64,000 nt of DNA from Chaetoderma sp. LZ-2023a (GCA_034401795.1 CM067359.1:147132233-147196232); one strand, 5' to 3'; positions 20,101 to 32,545 are shown, counted from the first letter of the stretch. Translations and numbers: made by a program. Notes: generated by a model not told the origin, from the letters alone.

Positions 20101-21413
20101 AGGTGCAGCAAAACCCCTAATAGGAGATTCTGACGCTGTTTCCACCATAGAAGATGCGATATTATTGGCTCCAAAACTGGCACCAGTTTTGACAGGGGTT
20201 CTGTTCTCTGTTTCCACAGAGACATCAGATACAACTGGATAGGCCTTCGCATTAGAGCAGCGTACGGGATAACCTGCTCCATGGAGACCATCATGCCCAG
20301 CATCTGAAGGAACCGCCTCGCCTGAATGTGGTTTCCCACTCGAAAACTCTTGAGGATGGCTAACAGAGACACCACTCTGGGCTCTGACGGGTAAACCCTG
20401 CCCTCCTCGAGGTCGAATCGCATCCCCAAATAAACGAAATGTTGAGTGGGCGTCAACTCGGATTTCTCCTCGTTGACTATCCAGCCTAGATCTGAAAGTA
20501 ACTTCAGAGTCAGAGCAGTATCCATGTTCAACCTGGCTGCCGAGTTTGCCTTGAGCAGCCAGTCGTCTATGTAGGTGTGTAGCGCCACGTTCTCTTTTCT
20601 GAGAAACGCTGTCACCGCAAGGACCACTCTTGTGAAAACCCTCGGAGCTGTCGACAGGCCGAACGGGAGAACTGTAAACTCCCATACTTGATTCTGAAAC
20701 GCAAATCTCAGAAACCTGTGCCAACTCCGATTCATAGGAATGTGGAAATATGCATCTTTCAGATCGATCGATACACACCACATTCCTTTCCTCAATCCCG
20801 CCATTACCAACCTCGGCGTTTCCATCTGGAACCGATTTAATGGCCTGAGATTGAGTATGGGTCTCCATCCCCCTGTGCTCTTGGGGACAAGGAACATGTT
20901 TGAATAGAAGCCTGGAGTGTTTCGGTTTGCTGGTTTTATTGCTCCCTTCAGAAGCAAACCCGACACTTCCTTTTGAACGGCTTCTAACTTGTCTGGCTCC
21001 CTTGGTACGGGTGTCCAGACATGTGCCAAAGACAGATTTTGTGGTGGAAAGTCCCACCACTCCGGCATGTAACCCTGGGATAACCATCCCAGGACCAGAC
21101 TGTCTGACGTCACACCTCGCCAGGCCTCGACGAAACGCATGAGCCTTCCACCCACCATAGATGCCTCGACGTCTAACGGGGTTGTCCGGCTTGCAGTCCG
21201 CCCCCCCCCCCCCTCTTTCTTAACGAGAGAGAGAGAACCATTTCGTTCTAGGCACGACGGGTGTAACTGGCACCGCTGTTCCTGTCGCACAGGCGCGGTC
21301 CAGGCGGATATGAAGGGAGCTTTCATACCCTCAGGTACGCTTCGGCCCCTTCTGTCCGCCCTTTGAGGCCTTACCCTTACCCTTCCCGCCTCTAGGGCGG
21401 TCAGGAGCAACAT
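20101..21413 (-). CDS. Reverse transcriptase, element D (longest intact frame)
   Basis: Part of a 532-codon open frame (19815-21413), the longest in the window. N-terminal block 'GGRLMRFVEAWRGVTSD' (near 21140), fingers 'KSTGGWRPILNLRPLNRF' (near 20850), motif A 'SIDLKDAYFHIP' with catalytic Asp (near 20760), motif B 'LPFGLSTAPRVFTRVV' (near 20650), motif C 'HTYIDDWLLKAN' (near 20570) and thumb 'KLVPVLEPIISHLLWWK'. The frame overlaps the end of ORF1 (21331) by 82 bp in a different frame, suggesting frameshifting or re-initiation; the first ATG at 21413 is not clearly the start. RT and RNase H continue in one frame until the indel near 19860. Confidence 0.88.
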
Positions 21414-23382
21414 TGGGGAGGGTAGGCGCCTCTACAACCTTCCTGGGCTTCTTCGGCGGCGGCGGCTCCGAAAACCCAGCTGAAGCAGAAGTCGCAACAG
21501 GCCTAGCTTTCGCCTTGCCCGTATGCTTCTTCTGCTTCTTTGAAGGTTGTCCCGTTAGCGGTTTCCCCACAGCCCCTAGTGCGTGTGCTTGCCGCACTAG
21601 CTCTAGCTGTAGGTTTACCGCTAACCGATTCTGTGCGATACTGGCGGTATCCTCTAAGATGGCCCGCGCTTGGCCACCGAAGATGCTAGGCCCTGTCAGG
21701 GGCGTCCCAAGAAGACGCTCCCTGACTGCCGTAGCCGGACGCATATGGTCAATGACCATTTGCCTCCCGGATTTCGTCACTCGCGCTTGCACCCCTTGCC
21801 AATACGTCCATAGACAGCACCAGGCCGTCATTGACACATGAAAGCGCCACAGGTGGCCTGCCCCCGACTGAAGGAGACGATACGAGCTCATCGCTGCCCT
21901 CACACCCTCATCGCATAGGGACAGGACTTCTTCCTGGTGTACCTGAGACTTGTCCACAAGTGCCGGACCGGGGCCACCCGCCACGGCACTCTGGACGTCC
22001 AGTACCCATCGGTCATCCTCAGTGACCGACGGGACTACACCATATCTGTCGTATTCCCCCCCCCCGGAATACGACATCTTGCCCGCACCTCCCTGGAGGC
22101 CGCAGGGAGCTGACCCTTGGTCATCAGTTGTTTGCTATAAATAGCGTCCAACAAATCTATGAACCGTGGATCCAGTCCCACTGACTGGATCCGGGCCGCG
22201 GGCAAAATCTCCGTCCTGATCGACGCAACCGACGGATGGGGCGCATCTTCATCGGCCGTGGCCGAAACTACAGACGGGTCAACCCTGGCTAGCCACGCCA
22301 GAGCATCTGACCAATCTACCTCCGATGAAGACAACCCCGCAAACCTGTCACCCGTTGACGTGCTCACGGGCCTGCCAGCCACGGCCTCCCGGCAAGGAGC
22401 CACGGCTGACACGCCAGGCACTCCGGTACCACACGGTTCCGCCGCCACCCCATGAAACACTCCGGTCCATGGGGTAAGTCCGCACGGAAAACCGTACGGA
22501 CCCGTAGCAGTCGCGGAACCATAGCCGGACACGGGCGCCAACGGCACCCCATGTCCGACTGCCGGACCAGGCGAGATAGGTGAGTACCACGCCCGGCCCG
22601 GCACACCCGTTCCCGTGACGGCTGGTGCCAAACCAAGCCGCACGGAACCGGATTGGCCTCAGCCACAGGCGGAGCCGCTGACCTGGCTTGCGCCAAACCA
22701 GACAAATGGAGGCCGGTTCCGTCCAGGACGGAATCAACCTCCATATTCTCCACCTGCGGCTTCACGGGCCGCAGCAACCTCTCCTCCTCGTCTTCAGACT
22801 CCGAAGAGTCGTCACTAGACGAGTCAACTGGCGGACGGCTCCCACACCTGACGGACCGGCCACCGCTACTGGACCACCCGGAGGTGGCCGCAGAGAGACA
22901 GAACCCGTCTGACCGAAGCCAGACGGGACTGCCAGGGGGCCGTACGAGATGGCCCCCTCGGTAACCAGTCCAGAATCCTGTCTGAGGACAGGATCCGTAC
23001 CAGGCATGGGGAGAAACTGGCCCCCAACCTTTGGTAGCAGGGACGACACCAGCATGGGCAGAACGCTATGCAGAAAACCCTGCATAGCCGGACCAAACCA
23101 CGCCGGCGGTGCCATCTCCGCCACATCCAGCTGGGGACGTGGAGCAACCCCACCGGCCGAACCGGGCGCTCCACGATTTACTCTCGGACCGCCTGACCCC
23201 GCGTCAGACCCAGCCAAGTCCTTCTGGGAAAGGAACTTAACCATCATCTCAACGGACCACACTGCACAAACATTACACCTATGATCAGTATTACACAGGG
23301 CACACCTAAAACAGACATGGTCCTTGAACACGACACGGACAAACTTATGGCATTCGTCACATGATGGCGGGGCTGGCTTGGC
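21331..23382 (-). pseudogene. ORF1 (putative Gag-like protein), element D
   Basis: Same organisation as ORF1 of C. Six-cysteine cluster at 23275-23372 ('HVCFRCALCNTDHRCNVCAVW' across its core); here the only internal ATG of C is a GTG, so translation cannot start inside the cluster. Then an acidic patch, a Gly/Pro-rich middle and a C-terminal block ending in a shorter GK repeat plus 'ASKGGQKGPKRT'. Frameshifted near 22060 and 22800. In-frame TAG and candidate splice acceptor at 23383-23384. Confidence 0.68.
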
Positions 23383-23384
23383 CT

Positions 23385-24410
23385 ATAACATAAGCACAAA
23401 CCTACAATAAACAAGCGGAACGAGACCCGGATGGAAGGCAGACAATTAATTTTCAAATAATTTGACTCATAAATTAACTGTAACCCTCCCGCACCCAACC
23501 ACGCCACGTTACAACAACGATCGCATTGATTATGACGACAAGAATGAGGCGGGCATTAAACACACCCATAATAGATCCTCCAGGATGTGTAACGGCTCCA
23601 GGAATCATATCGCATAGCATTCGGGGTATATTTACTAATCAATATAAATTATACTCCTAACGAAAGCAGCACGATATGTGAAGAAAACAACAAAATGTAT
23701 AACAAACTGCTGTATCACACAGTAAAACCGCAGACCATGCATCTACTCAAGAATTTTGCAACCACCGATCATTGCAAACCGATCGTGATCGCACGTAAAC
23801 TTGATCATTCTAAAGTTTCCGGTACCATTTTTAGTACGCAGCACCCAGAACAAGATGCGCGAATTAATGAAAAATTTTTCTTCACATAAACATCCGAGCG
23901 ACCGGGTGTGACGTCCTACACCTATTTTCATATCTGCCGATCGCCTGTTGGGGGTTAAAGAAGGCGATCGTCTGGCATATATCGTTGTTAGCACACGTCC
24001 CAGATTCTATGGGGTCAGAAATTGGAACATGCGACACAGCGAAATTTAGAGACCTAAGTCTTTTAACTATGGATAATAAAAAATGATACAACCTGGTTAT
24101 CTTCGGCGGTATTCTCCATAGTATCCTTTAGTTAATCCTTTCACGAACACACAAATTATCACTACAGATTAAAGACTTAGATTTTCTTTCACAAAAAACC
24201 ACTAAAATCCTCAATGCAGAAAGCATGTATTGCTCGTTGCTATGCAAACAAGAATGAGCTCTATGGTAAACGGGTACTCAGCAGTTGGGAGCCGGGTACC
24301 CGGTTCCCAGGAGTCGGTAAAGCTTTCTAAGTCTATAATCCTAGAGCCGCTGTCAGGGCCAGCTGTATATCAGAAGTAACAGAATGGTGAGTATTGATCG
24401 AAGGAGAATG
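23385..24410 (-). other. 5' leader and right terminal repeat of element D
   Basis: Leader 23385-24240 without ORFs, then ITR 24245-24410 ending 'aaggagaatg'. The flank beyond (24411 onward, 'tgtctacttcagaccg') is outer-element DNA. Confidence 0.75.
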
Positions 24411-24649
24411 TGTCTACTTCAGACCGATCTCTGCCCTGATACATTTCCGGCCCCTCTAGAAGTCAATACAGGCCTCGGATTTGTAAATCTCGACCACCTA
24501 TTAGATTAATACTAACAGTGGGCCACGTATGTTCAAGATATAGTAAAGTTTATTCCACACCTTTGTAGTCAAAATGTGCTTAAAACAGTCTTGGCCTGAT
24601 TAACTAGCTTCCTTATAAATATATTTTAAGACCAAATTTATGCACCAAA

Positions 24650-25160
24650 CAAGTACGGGAGAAAATGCACATCAATTTTGTAATGCCGATCAACATTAAA
24701 TGATCCAAATTGAATTATTACGAACGACAATATAGTCGGCTTATTAAGTTGCCGAGCCAGCGGCTCTTTTGCGATGGGAGGCAGCGTGTTCTCGCGGGAT
24801 ATTATTATACGCTAACGGGAGTTTATCAAACGGGTACCCGTTATTCAGATCAGTATAATACTCAGTTCCTATTGTGCAATGATAATATATAGAAATTTCT
24901 GAGTTCCGAGTCCCCGATTCCAGAATATTTATATCCGAGTACTCGCTCTAAAATAAACTTCAATTGGAGGCGAATCACATGATTTGTATTTTTTCCGCGA
25001 CGTCATTTTATATCAAATTATGGATTAATTTTGATGTAATAAACAATCTTTATTAAAGGATACGCAATATTTAGGCGCTCAAATCAAATAATTTTACTTC
25101 CCTCGTGATGTTTTGAAGTATACATTAAACATAGGCGTATGCGGTGAATTTTTACGGGAG
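24650..25160 (+). repeat. ~500-bp dispersed repeat, copy inside the nest
   Basis: Aligns over about 500 bp with 31550-32015: shared words 'gtaatgccgatcaacattaa', 'tatacgctaacgggagtt', 'ggaggcgaatcacatgattt' and 'atttaggcgctc'. No convincing ORF. Contains a 'cgggtacccg' palindrome near 24830. Confidence 0.7.
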
Positions 25161-25439
25161 AAAATGCATTGATTTCCGTGGTATCAGTTTTTGAACTTTT
25201 TCGGGAGAATGGGGAACGGGGGATAAGCGTGTGTTATTACAACAACAATGACAAATAGCGACCAAGTGAACAATCTTTATTCATCTAAAACTAATCATGA
25301 GTCAATACAAACAAATCAGTTATTTATTTAGTTTATTTAATCATTCACACATTCGGCTGATAGCCGGATGTTTGTTTCTATGATTGGTAATGCGAGCAGA
25401 GTTTCACAAGCGTAAGTGTCTTGACAAAAATTTCAACAT

Positions 25440-25535
25440 GGCGATTATACGATTATTTCATTTTATAATCGTCCACGATCATTTTGAATTATATAATCAC
25501 GATTAATTGAATAATTGAAAAATCGTGCAACCCTA
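25440..25535 (-). repeat. Right terminal inverted repeat of the hAT-like element
   Basis: Read on the minus strand it starts TAGGGTTGCACGATT and continues with 'aatcg/cgatt' words, mirroring 3399-3475. Abuts the 8-bp target duplication. Confidence 0.65.
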
Positions 25536-25543
25536 CTGTGGTC

Positions 25544-26985
25544 ATCTGAATACATGCATGTGTTTGTCCGTCCAAAATGTTCACTCTGAATTTTTCATGC
25601 TTTGCTTTCACAAGAAAAGCAACTTTGCAACCTAGATATATATTTTTTGAAGTACACCTACAATTGTCACTTATGATCAAGATAAATAGGAAATAGCTCT
25701 TCACATATTGAGCAGAAGCGTTCAAGTATGCATCCGTCCAAAAATGTCCACTCGACAAATATGGTAATGTCGACAGTACTTTAACATTGAATACATTTTC
25801 ATTAATTCAAGTTACATGTAATAAGAAATATACTTCAAATACATACTGTACACACAATATATACTAAATCATTTTGGCTGATCATTTTTATGAAGCCTAA
25901 TATAGTGTGTTCAAAATATTGTTGTCCACTCCGAACTCATTTAGCATACAACTAGCGTGTTGAAAATTGCTAGTTTGCATGGATTTTATTCAATTATTCC
26001 TTTGCTAATCAAGACAACAATCATCTTCATTATCTTTAAAACTATTTTTTATCATCCTCTACATCATTTTGATTGTAGCAGCCTCTGCACTATGTAATGT
26101 GATTAAAATTCATGCACAAGCAACAGCTTCATTCCCGACGAAATGTCACACTAATGATTCCAAAAATCATGAATTTATCTTGGAAATATCTCAATCTTAC
26201 TTAGAAATAATGAAAGTAAATATTGCATGCTTGATAGCACCTTTCAGACAGCTTTGTTAGTGTACATTATAATTTGTCGGAGTGGGCATAATTTGGACAC
26301 GTGAGAAGGCAGGACCATAGACAGACATAGAAAATATAGTAATCATATCTGCTGACTTTAAAAAGCAAATTGGTGCAGCTGTGAAACCCTTCACCAAGCG
26401 AGCAAATGGCCATCTTATTGGGAAGTTCAATATTTCATGGGTTCAGTTTCCTGATTGCTGTGCACAAGTTTCCATCAATTTGCTGAGCCGTCTGTTGTAA
26501 AGCTCGAAAGACATTACGTTAAGTGTAGCCATGGAAAGTCAACTGCAGATCAGATCAACTGCAGATTGGTCAGCAGTGCTGAAATATTGTGCCACAAAAG
26601 CTGTTAGAAACAGAAGGGCTCTAATATTCAATGCTCCTGAGTTGTACAAATTCTGTGAGTAGAATTTGTGCACGTTGGGTACTGATCCATTCCCATCACA
26701 AGAACGAAAAGAGCATTGAGATACTGTAGGAAGTTGTTCTACATTGAATCAGTAGAACGAGACCTGATAGCGTCCAAGCTAAAATAACAAGCATTCTGTA
26801 AGTATTGCTTTGCAATACATGTCCCATACCTGGTGATATAAATCTTTAGAGATTGACAGTCAAAAATTTCATTAAAAATTGTCAAAAACACCTGAAACTC
26901 GAATTTGATCTGTAACTTCACATAACATAACAATAAACCAAGTCTCAGTTATATATGGTGAAGGAGAAGGAAAAAGTCTTGAAAG
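25544..26985. other. AT-rich noncoding region
   Basis: No gene seen. The phrase 'tccgtccaaaaatgtccactc' and variants recur (25566, 25733, 25926, and again near 28865 and 29220), so this is itself repetitive DNA. Confidence 0.5.
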
Positions 26986-28115
26986 CTGATATTTTTCGTA
27001 TTTCTTAAGTCGAAAAGGGGGCATAACTCCATCAAAAATTTATGCATACGCCCGAAACTCCAACTTGGTCTGTAACTTCTCATACCAAAGAAATGTAGCA
27101 ATTCTCAGTATAATATCTTGAAAGACGAAAAGTGCAGAAAACTAATAATATTTGTATTGCATAAGTCGAAAGGGGGCATAACTCCATGCAAAAAAGACAA
27201 AAATGTCTGAAACGTGAACGTGCTCTGTAACTCCTTATACTAATTCTCAGTTGAATATCTTGAAAGACTGCGAGAAAAAGGGCGGAAAGCTGTAATTTTG
27301 TGTATTTCATAGGTTGAAAGGGGGCATAACTCCATCAAAAATTTACACATACGCCTAAAACTCGAACTTGGTCTGTAACTTCTCATAACAAAGCAATGTA
27401 GCCATTCTCAGTACAATATCTTGAAAGACTACGAAAAAAAGTGCGGAAAACTAATATTTTTTGTATTGCATAAGTCGAAAGGGGGCATAACCCCATGAAA
27501 GATTGACGAAAATGTCTGAAACTCGAACTTGCTCTGGAACTCCTTATACTAACGCGATGCACTGATTTTAGCTTAAATATCTTGAAGGAGTGCGAAAAAA
27601 GTGCGGTAAGCTAATATTTTTCGTATTCCTTAAGTCGAAAGGGGGCATAACTCCATCAAAAATTGACGCATATGCCTGAAACGTGAACTTGGTCTGTAAC
27701 TTCTCATAACAAAGCAATGTAGCAATTCTCAGTATAATATCTTGAAAGACAGCGAAGAAAAGTGGGGAAAACTAATATTTTTCGTATTTCATAAGTCGAA
27801 GGGGGGGGGGGGGGCATAGCTCCATGAAAATGTACGAAAATGTCTGAAACTTGAACTTGCTCAGTAACTCCTTAAACGAAAGCGATGCACAAATTTTCGC
27901 TTAAATATCTTGAAGGAGCACGAAAAAAACTGGAAAACTGATATTTTTCATATTCCTTAAGTCGAAATGGGGCATAACTCCATTTAAAATTTACGCATAC
28001 GCCTGAAACTCGAGCTTGGACTGTAACCTCTCATAACAAAGCTATGTACCAATTCTCAGTTGAATAACTTGAAGGACTGCGGAAAAAAAGTGCGGAAAAC
28101 CAACTGCGACAGACG
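26985..28115 (+). repeat. Satellite with two alternating monomer types
   Basis: Seven monomers of about 140-170 bp, each starting near 'aagtcgaaagggggcataac' (27005, 27162, 27303, 27471, 27630, 27788 and 27958). Odd monomers carry 'acgcatacgcctgaaactcg' and 'ggtctgtaacttctcataac'. Even monomers carry 'cgaaaatgtctgaaac' and 'gctctgtaactccttat'. The real unit is therefore a ~320-bp dimer. Minus-strand ORFs here are accidental. Confidence 0.82.
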
Positions 28116-29735
28116 GAGTGCAAACCTATAGTCCACCACCCCACCCCCGCAGTTTTAGATCATTTTCTGTGGCCAATAAAGAAGGATGTTGACAAAGTGT
28201 ACTTCCTAGGAGTGAAATTCTAACAGTTATTGATACCACACCGATACCAGATAATCATCCATGTTTTTGCTTTAAATACCAGAAGCAACATTTAAATATC
28301 TGTGTCAGTGTGGGGTGTATGACTGCTAAGTAGTATTTGTAATTCATAAGTTTTGATCTGTACAAGTTACATATTGAACTACTAAAAGATATAGCATAAA
28401 CCCAAACTTGCACCCGTCTTTTGGATGTTTGGGGAGAAAAGGTGTGGTGTGGTACCTTCAGACAGATTATGGCATACACCTGTCTTAAGGAATTGCCATC
28501 ATTTCGCCACAAAACCCATACTCATTGGCTACTGATGTATATTTTACAGACACCACATGCCTTCAGTTATCACCTATTGGTACTCCATAGGGTCATTGCT
28601 TAAAGCAGATTTGACTGTAATGTATTTCATCATCTCAAACATCGGCAAATGTTAATTTTGTTTTGAAATCTGCTAACAATTTTTAGAATGTTGTTTCATT
28701 TTAGAATTGCCTTTTTAGAGTCAAGCTGAAGACTATTGATTTAATGTTGAGATGAAGTTTTCACAGTTCCTTAATGTTTTGAACTATGTACAGCCATGAA
28801 ATGTACAACATATTTCAATTTCCATGTTTTATAAAGATCATAGTAATACTGAATGAAAGTGTGTCCAAAAGTGTCCACTCCAGCAGTTTAAAAATAAAAT
28901 CTTTTCTGGCTAAGTATAAAATAATAATAGCGTACGCTAATGTCCTTATTTCATCATCTCAAAGATAAGTACATCTTAGTTTCAATGATTTGAAGTTGCA
29001 CAGGTGTTGCAATGTGTTAAAAGAGTTGTGACGGACTGTTGTTTCACAGTGTTGTCTTATTACAGTCAAGCAAAGACCTTTGATTTAATGATATAAAAGA
29101 ACTTTTGGGAATTGTATTTGAATGTAATTCTTAACTCATTAAAGCAATGAAGTTCATAAAGCATTCCTTTTATTAATTTATATGTTCTTATAGAATATGA
29201 AAGCACAATTATAAAGATGTCCAAATTTGTCCACTCCGAACCCAAATACTACATATCCTTTGGTTGTTAAAATACTGTGTGAAAATCCTTTTGTGGTACT
29301 TCTATTCATGTTCTTTCTCATGTTTAGACTGGCCACTTGATAAATCACAGTATAATTAATTATTATTCTATGGGTAAGAGTACTTTAGCTCCCATGTCTC
29401 TCAATTTACGGTCATTATTTCAGAAGAGAACTAATTTTTTAAAGAAAAATTAGAATCTAGTCCAAACTCTATCAATAAATCTAGTAATAGTTATCAGATA
29501 AATACTTTTAATGCATTTTCTAGCGGATGTATGATTATTTTCTTTTGGGTAATACAGCTGTTACTGACACATACACATTTTTCCACTTTTCTATGTATAC
29601 ATATTTTAGTAAGCCATATCTTCACGGAAAATGAAGTTCCAGCCATAATTTCAACAGTTTTCATATACCCAATGATGCAAGATTGTAGTTAATTATAAAT
29701 GAGGCCAAATGTTAAGCATGAATTTTTTACCTCCT
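28116..29735. other. AT-rich noncoding region
   Basis: Only short ORFs without codon structure. Two 'tgtccactcc' containing segments (28865 and 29220) echo 25.5-25.9 kb. Nothing else recognised. Confidence 0.5.
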
Positions 29736-29739
29736 TGGG

Positions 29740-30395
29740 ACAGGTTGCTCTGCGAGACTGAAAAGGCCCATAGCGGCCAGTTTTTTGGATGGATCAACTT
29801 CTTTTGAACAAACTTTAATGGCCCTTGGTCCCTAATCATATATCACAAATTTCCGCCTGATCTCTTCAGCGGTTTTGGGTAAGAAGTGTTTTTTGCAAAA
29901 ACAAGGTCATCCAAGATGGCCGCTGAAACATTTGGTCAATCAAGTTCCCTTGAACAAACTTGGGTGAGCTCTTGCCCTAGATCATATTACATGAGGTCTG
30001 AACTGATCCCTCAAATAGTTTTAAAGATTTTTAGACATTTCTAAAAATTGGCCGAAATCCAAGATGGCTGTTGGCCAAATTGGCCGATCGGCTTAGTTTG
30101 AACAAAATGAAATCGCTATGCCCTAAGGATGCGTCCTGCCAAATATAATTCAAATCAACCCAGCAGTTCTCGAGATGACATTTCAAATTTCCCCTTGCTT
30201 TAGTATGGGAGATTTTGGCTGGAAAATGATCCAAGATGGATGCCAAACCGTTTATTCAACAGTTGCGAAAATGCCAAATATAATTGAAATCAGCCCAGCG
30301 GTTCTTGAGAAGAAGTCGTTTAAAGGAAAACTTGACGGACAGACACACGACAAACGGTCGCCACGACATAAGCTCACGTAGCCTTTCAGACAAAA
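29740..30395 (+). repeat. 'ccaagatggccg' family repeat, copy 2
   Basis: Blocks of 'ccaagatggccgctg', 'caagttcccttgaacaaact' and 'cagcggttcttgagaagaag'. Ends in the worn hairpin 'aagctcacgtagcctttcag' immediately before the next copy. Confidence 0.75.
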
Positions 30396-30399
30396 TTAA

Positions 30400-31535
30400 C
30401 AAGAGGCCCAAGGGGCATGTCGCTCACCTGGAGCACTATGCATTTTTGTCAAAATTGTTGGTGGGAGGTTTAGAGTAGTCTTTTAAGTTTGTGGACATTT
30501 TTGCAAGTCCAATATGGCCGCCAAACACGCTACATTTTGATTGGTCAACGGCCATATTTCTGATGTAGCTCCTTCCCTTCAAAAAAATTTAATGGCACTC
30601 AGTGCCTAATCTTATCTCCCAAATTTCGGCCCAATCCACTGTGGTTCTGGAGTTGTTTTGGCAAAAAATAGGTTATCCAAGATGCCACCAAACCATTTGG
30701 CCAATCAAGTTCCCTTGAACAAACTTGTTGCAGCTCTTGCCCTAGATGATATTTCATGCGTTTTGAATTGATCCCACCGGCAGTTTTGGAGAAGATTTTT
30801 AAAGACATTTCTAACAATCGACCAAAACCTAAGATGGAGTGAGAAGAATACATTTTAAATTCCCATTGCTTCAGTATGAGAGATTTTGGCGGGTAAATAA
30901 TCCAAGATGGCTGCTAAACCGTTTATCCGACAGTCTCGAAAATGGCAAATTTGAAATCACAATACGCAAAAACATATAAAACCAATTTTGGCCTCAAAAT
31001 CTATCAAATAAAAAAATCCAATATGGCCGCCAAACACGCTATATATTGATTGTCCCATGGCGGCCATGTTTTTTGACAGATCAAGTTCTCTTGAACAATC
31101 TTTAATGGCCCCTATTCCCTAATCATATCTGGCAAATTTCGACCTGATTGCTTCAGCTTTTCTGGGGAAGAAATTGCTTTTGCGAAAACGAGGTCAACCA
31201 AGATGGCCGCCGAACAATTTGACCAATCAAGTTCCCTTGAACAAAATTTGTTCAGTTCTTACCCTAGATCATATTTGCTTTAATCCCTCAAGTGGTTTCA
31301 GAGAAGATTTTTAAAGACGTTTCGAAAAATCGGCCAAAATCCAAGATGACCGTCGGCCAAATTGGCTTCGTTTGAACAAAGTTCGATCTCTATGCCTGAA
31401 GGATGCTTCCTGCCAAATACAATTGAAATCGCCCCAGTGGTTCTTGAGAAGAAGTCATTTAAAGGAAAAGTTGACGGATGGATGGTCGCCACAGCATAAG
31501 CTCACTTGGCCTTTCAGGCCAGGTGAACTAATAAT
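30400..31535 (+). repeat. 'ccaagatggccg' family repeat, most complete copy
   Basis: Begins 'aagaggcccaaggggcatgt' then 'cgctcacctggagcac'. Ends with hairpin 'agctcacttggcc...ggccaggtgaact' followed by 'aataatgg'. The paired terminal stem suggests a non-autonomous element that ends in a hairpin. No protein is encoded. Confidence 0.72.
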
Positions 31536-31549
31536 GGAACAGTGTTTTC

Positions 31550-32015
31550 TCTCGCATTGTACATTAATTTTGTAATGCCGATCAACATTAAATGATCCAA
31601 AACGGAATCAAGAATTAAAATGAGATAACGTGCTTCTTATGTTGGCGAGCCACTGGCACTTTTGCGATTGGAGGCGCCGTGTTCTCGCGAGATCTTATAC
31701 GCTAACGGGAGTTGTTTATCAAACGGGTACGGATGAACTTGAAACCTAAAAGTAAACCTAAAGTACAATACTTAGTTCCTATTGCGCAATGATAATATAT
31801 ATATATATACAGAGTTCTGAGTCCAACATATTTTATCCGAGGACTTGCACTAATTAAAAACAAACCTTTGCGCAGTGGAGGCGAATCACATGATTTATAT
31901 CAAATTCTGGATTAATTTTGATGTAATAAATCATCTTTATTAATGAATACAAAATATTTAGGCGCTCCAATTTAATAATTTCACTTATGCGATGAAGTTT
32001 TGAGGTATACATTAG
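31550..32015 (+). repeat. ~500-bp dispersed repeat, second copy
   Basis: Partner of 24650-25160. It sits between the 'ccaagatggccg' repeat and a LINE relic. Contains a (ta)n run near 31795. Confidence 0.7.
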
Positions 32016-32039
32016 ACGAGTTTGTTTGTGCAATTTCTT

Positions 32040-32545
32040 TGTTGTTGATCAGGAGTTTTGGTATTTTACTTCTGTCAAATTTCTTGCTGTATATGAATAA
32101 CATATGTGATGTTTTGTCTACATTTAATGAGTTTATTGGGTGTAAACCACTATAAGTATGCCCATTTCCTCATTTACTCTGTCATATAGTGTATTTATGT
32201 CTTTGTGAAAACTAAAGGCATTAGTATCATCTGCGGAGAGAGAGCGAGAGAGACCGGGTAGCATATTTTAGGTACAACATTTATATAGATAAGAATGAAT
32301 AAGGGGTGAAGAATTGATCCTTGTGGAACACCACAGACAACATGTGCTGGATCAGAAAGGTGTACATTGTATTGAACATATTGTGTCCTGTTAGACAAGT
32401 ATAACCTAAACCAGTCAAGTGCGACTCCCCTGATACAATAATAGTACAATTTCTTCAGGAGGATTTGATGGTCATTCGTATCAAATGCTTTTAAAAGATC
32501 CAAGAAAATGCCAATGACGTGTTGTTTATTTTCCAATGTCACCTT
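32040..32545 (-). pseudogene. Non-LTR retrotransposon reverse transcriptase fragment
   Basis: The frame 32195-32542 reads RT motif A as 'FLDLLKAFDT' and motif B as 'GVPQGSILHPLF', preceded by 'GIRGVALDWFRLYLSNRTQ'-like sequence typical of CR1/L2/Rex-type LINEs. A (ga)n run at 32238-32254 disturbs the frame just before motif C ('ADDTNAFS', near 32225). Traces of the next block continue to about 32050. Both ends of the LINE are absent. Clade assignment is a family-level impression. Confidence 0.75.

Larger units (their letters stand above)
18978..24410 (-). mobile_element. DIRS-like retrotransposon, element D (3'-truncated)
   Basis: Collinear with 13415-18977 of element C at high similarity. 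It contains the YR N-terminus, RNase H, RT, ORF1, leader and right ITR, but lacks the catalytic half of YR, the ICR and the left ITR. The junction with C falls at a short similarity, GGAGA(A/T)TGCTC, where C's terminal GAATG aligns with GATTG in the recombinase gene. This copy has the best preserved RT. Confidence 0.87.
3391..25543. mobile_element. hAT-like DNA transposon holding nested DIRS elements
   Basis: Left end TAGGGTTGCACGATT (3399-3413) and right end AATCGTGCAACCCTA (25521-25535) are perfect inverted repeats, with weaker similarity further in. Immediately outside both ends is the same 8-mer, CTGTGGTC (3391-3398 and 25536-25543). hAT elements are known to make 8-bp duplications and to start with a YARNG-type end; TAGGG fits. 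Subtracting DIRS B, C and D, the original element would be 3399-3748, 11529-11867 (mostly a SINE) and 24411-25535, about 1.6 kb. I see no transposase, so it was probably non-autonomous. The assignment rests on the ends only. Confidence 0.62.
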
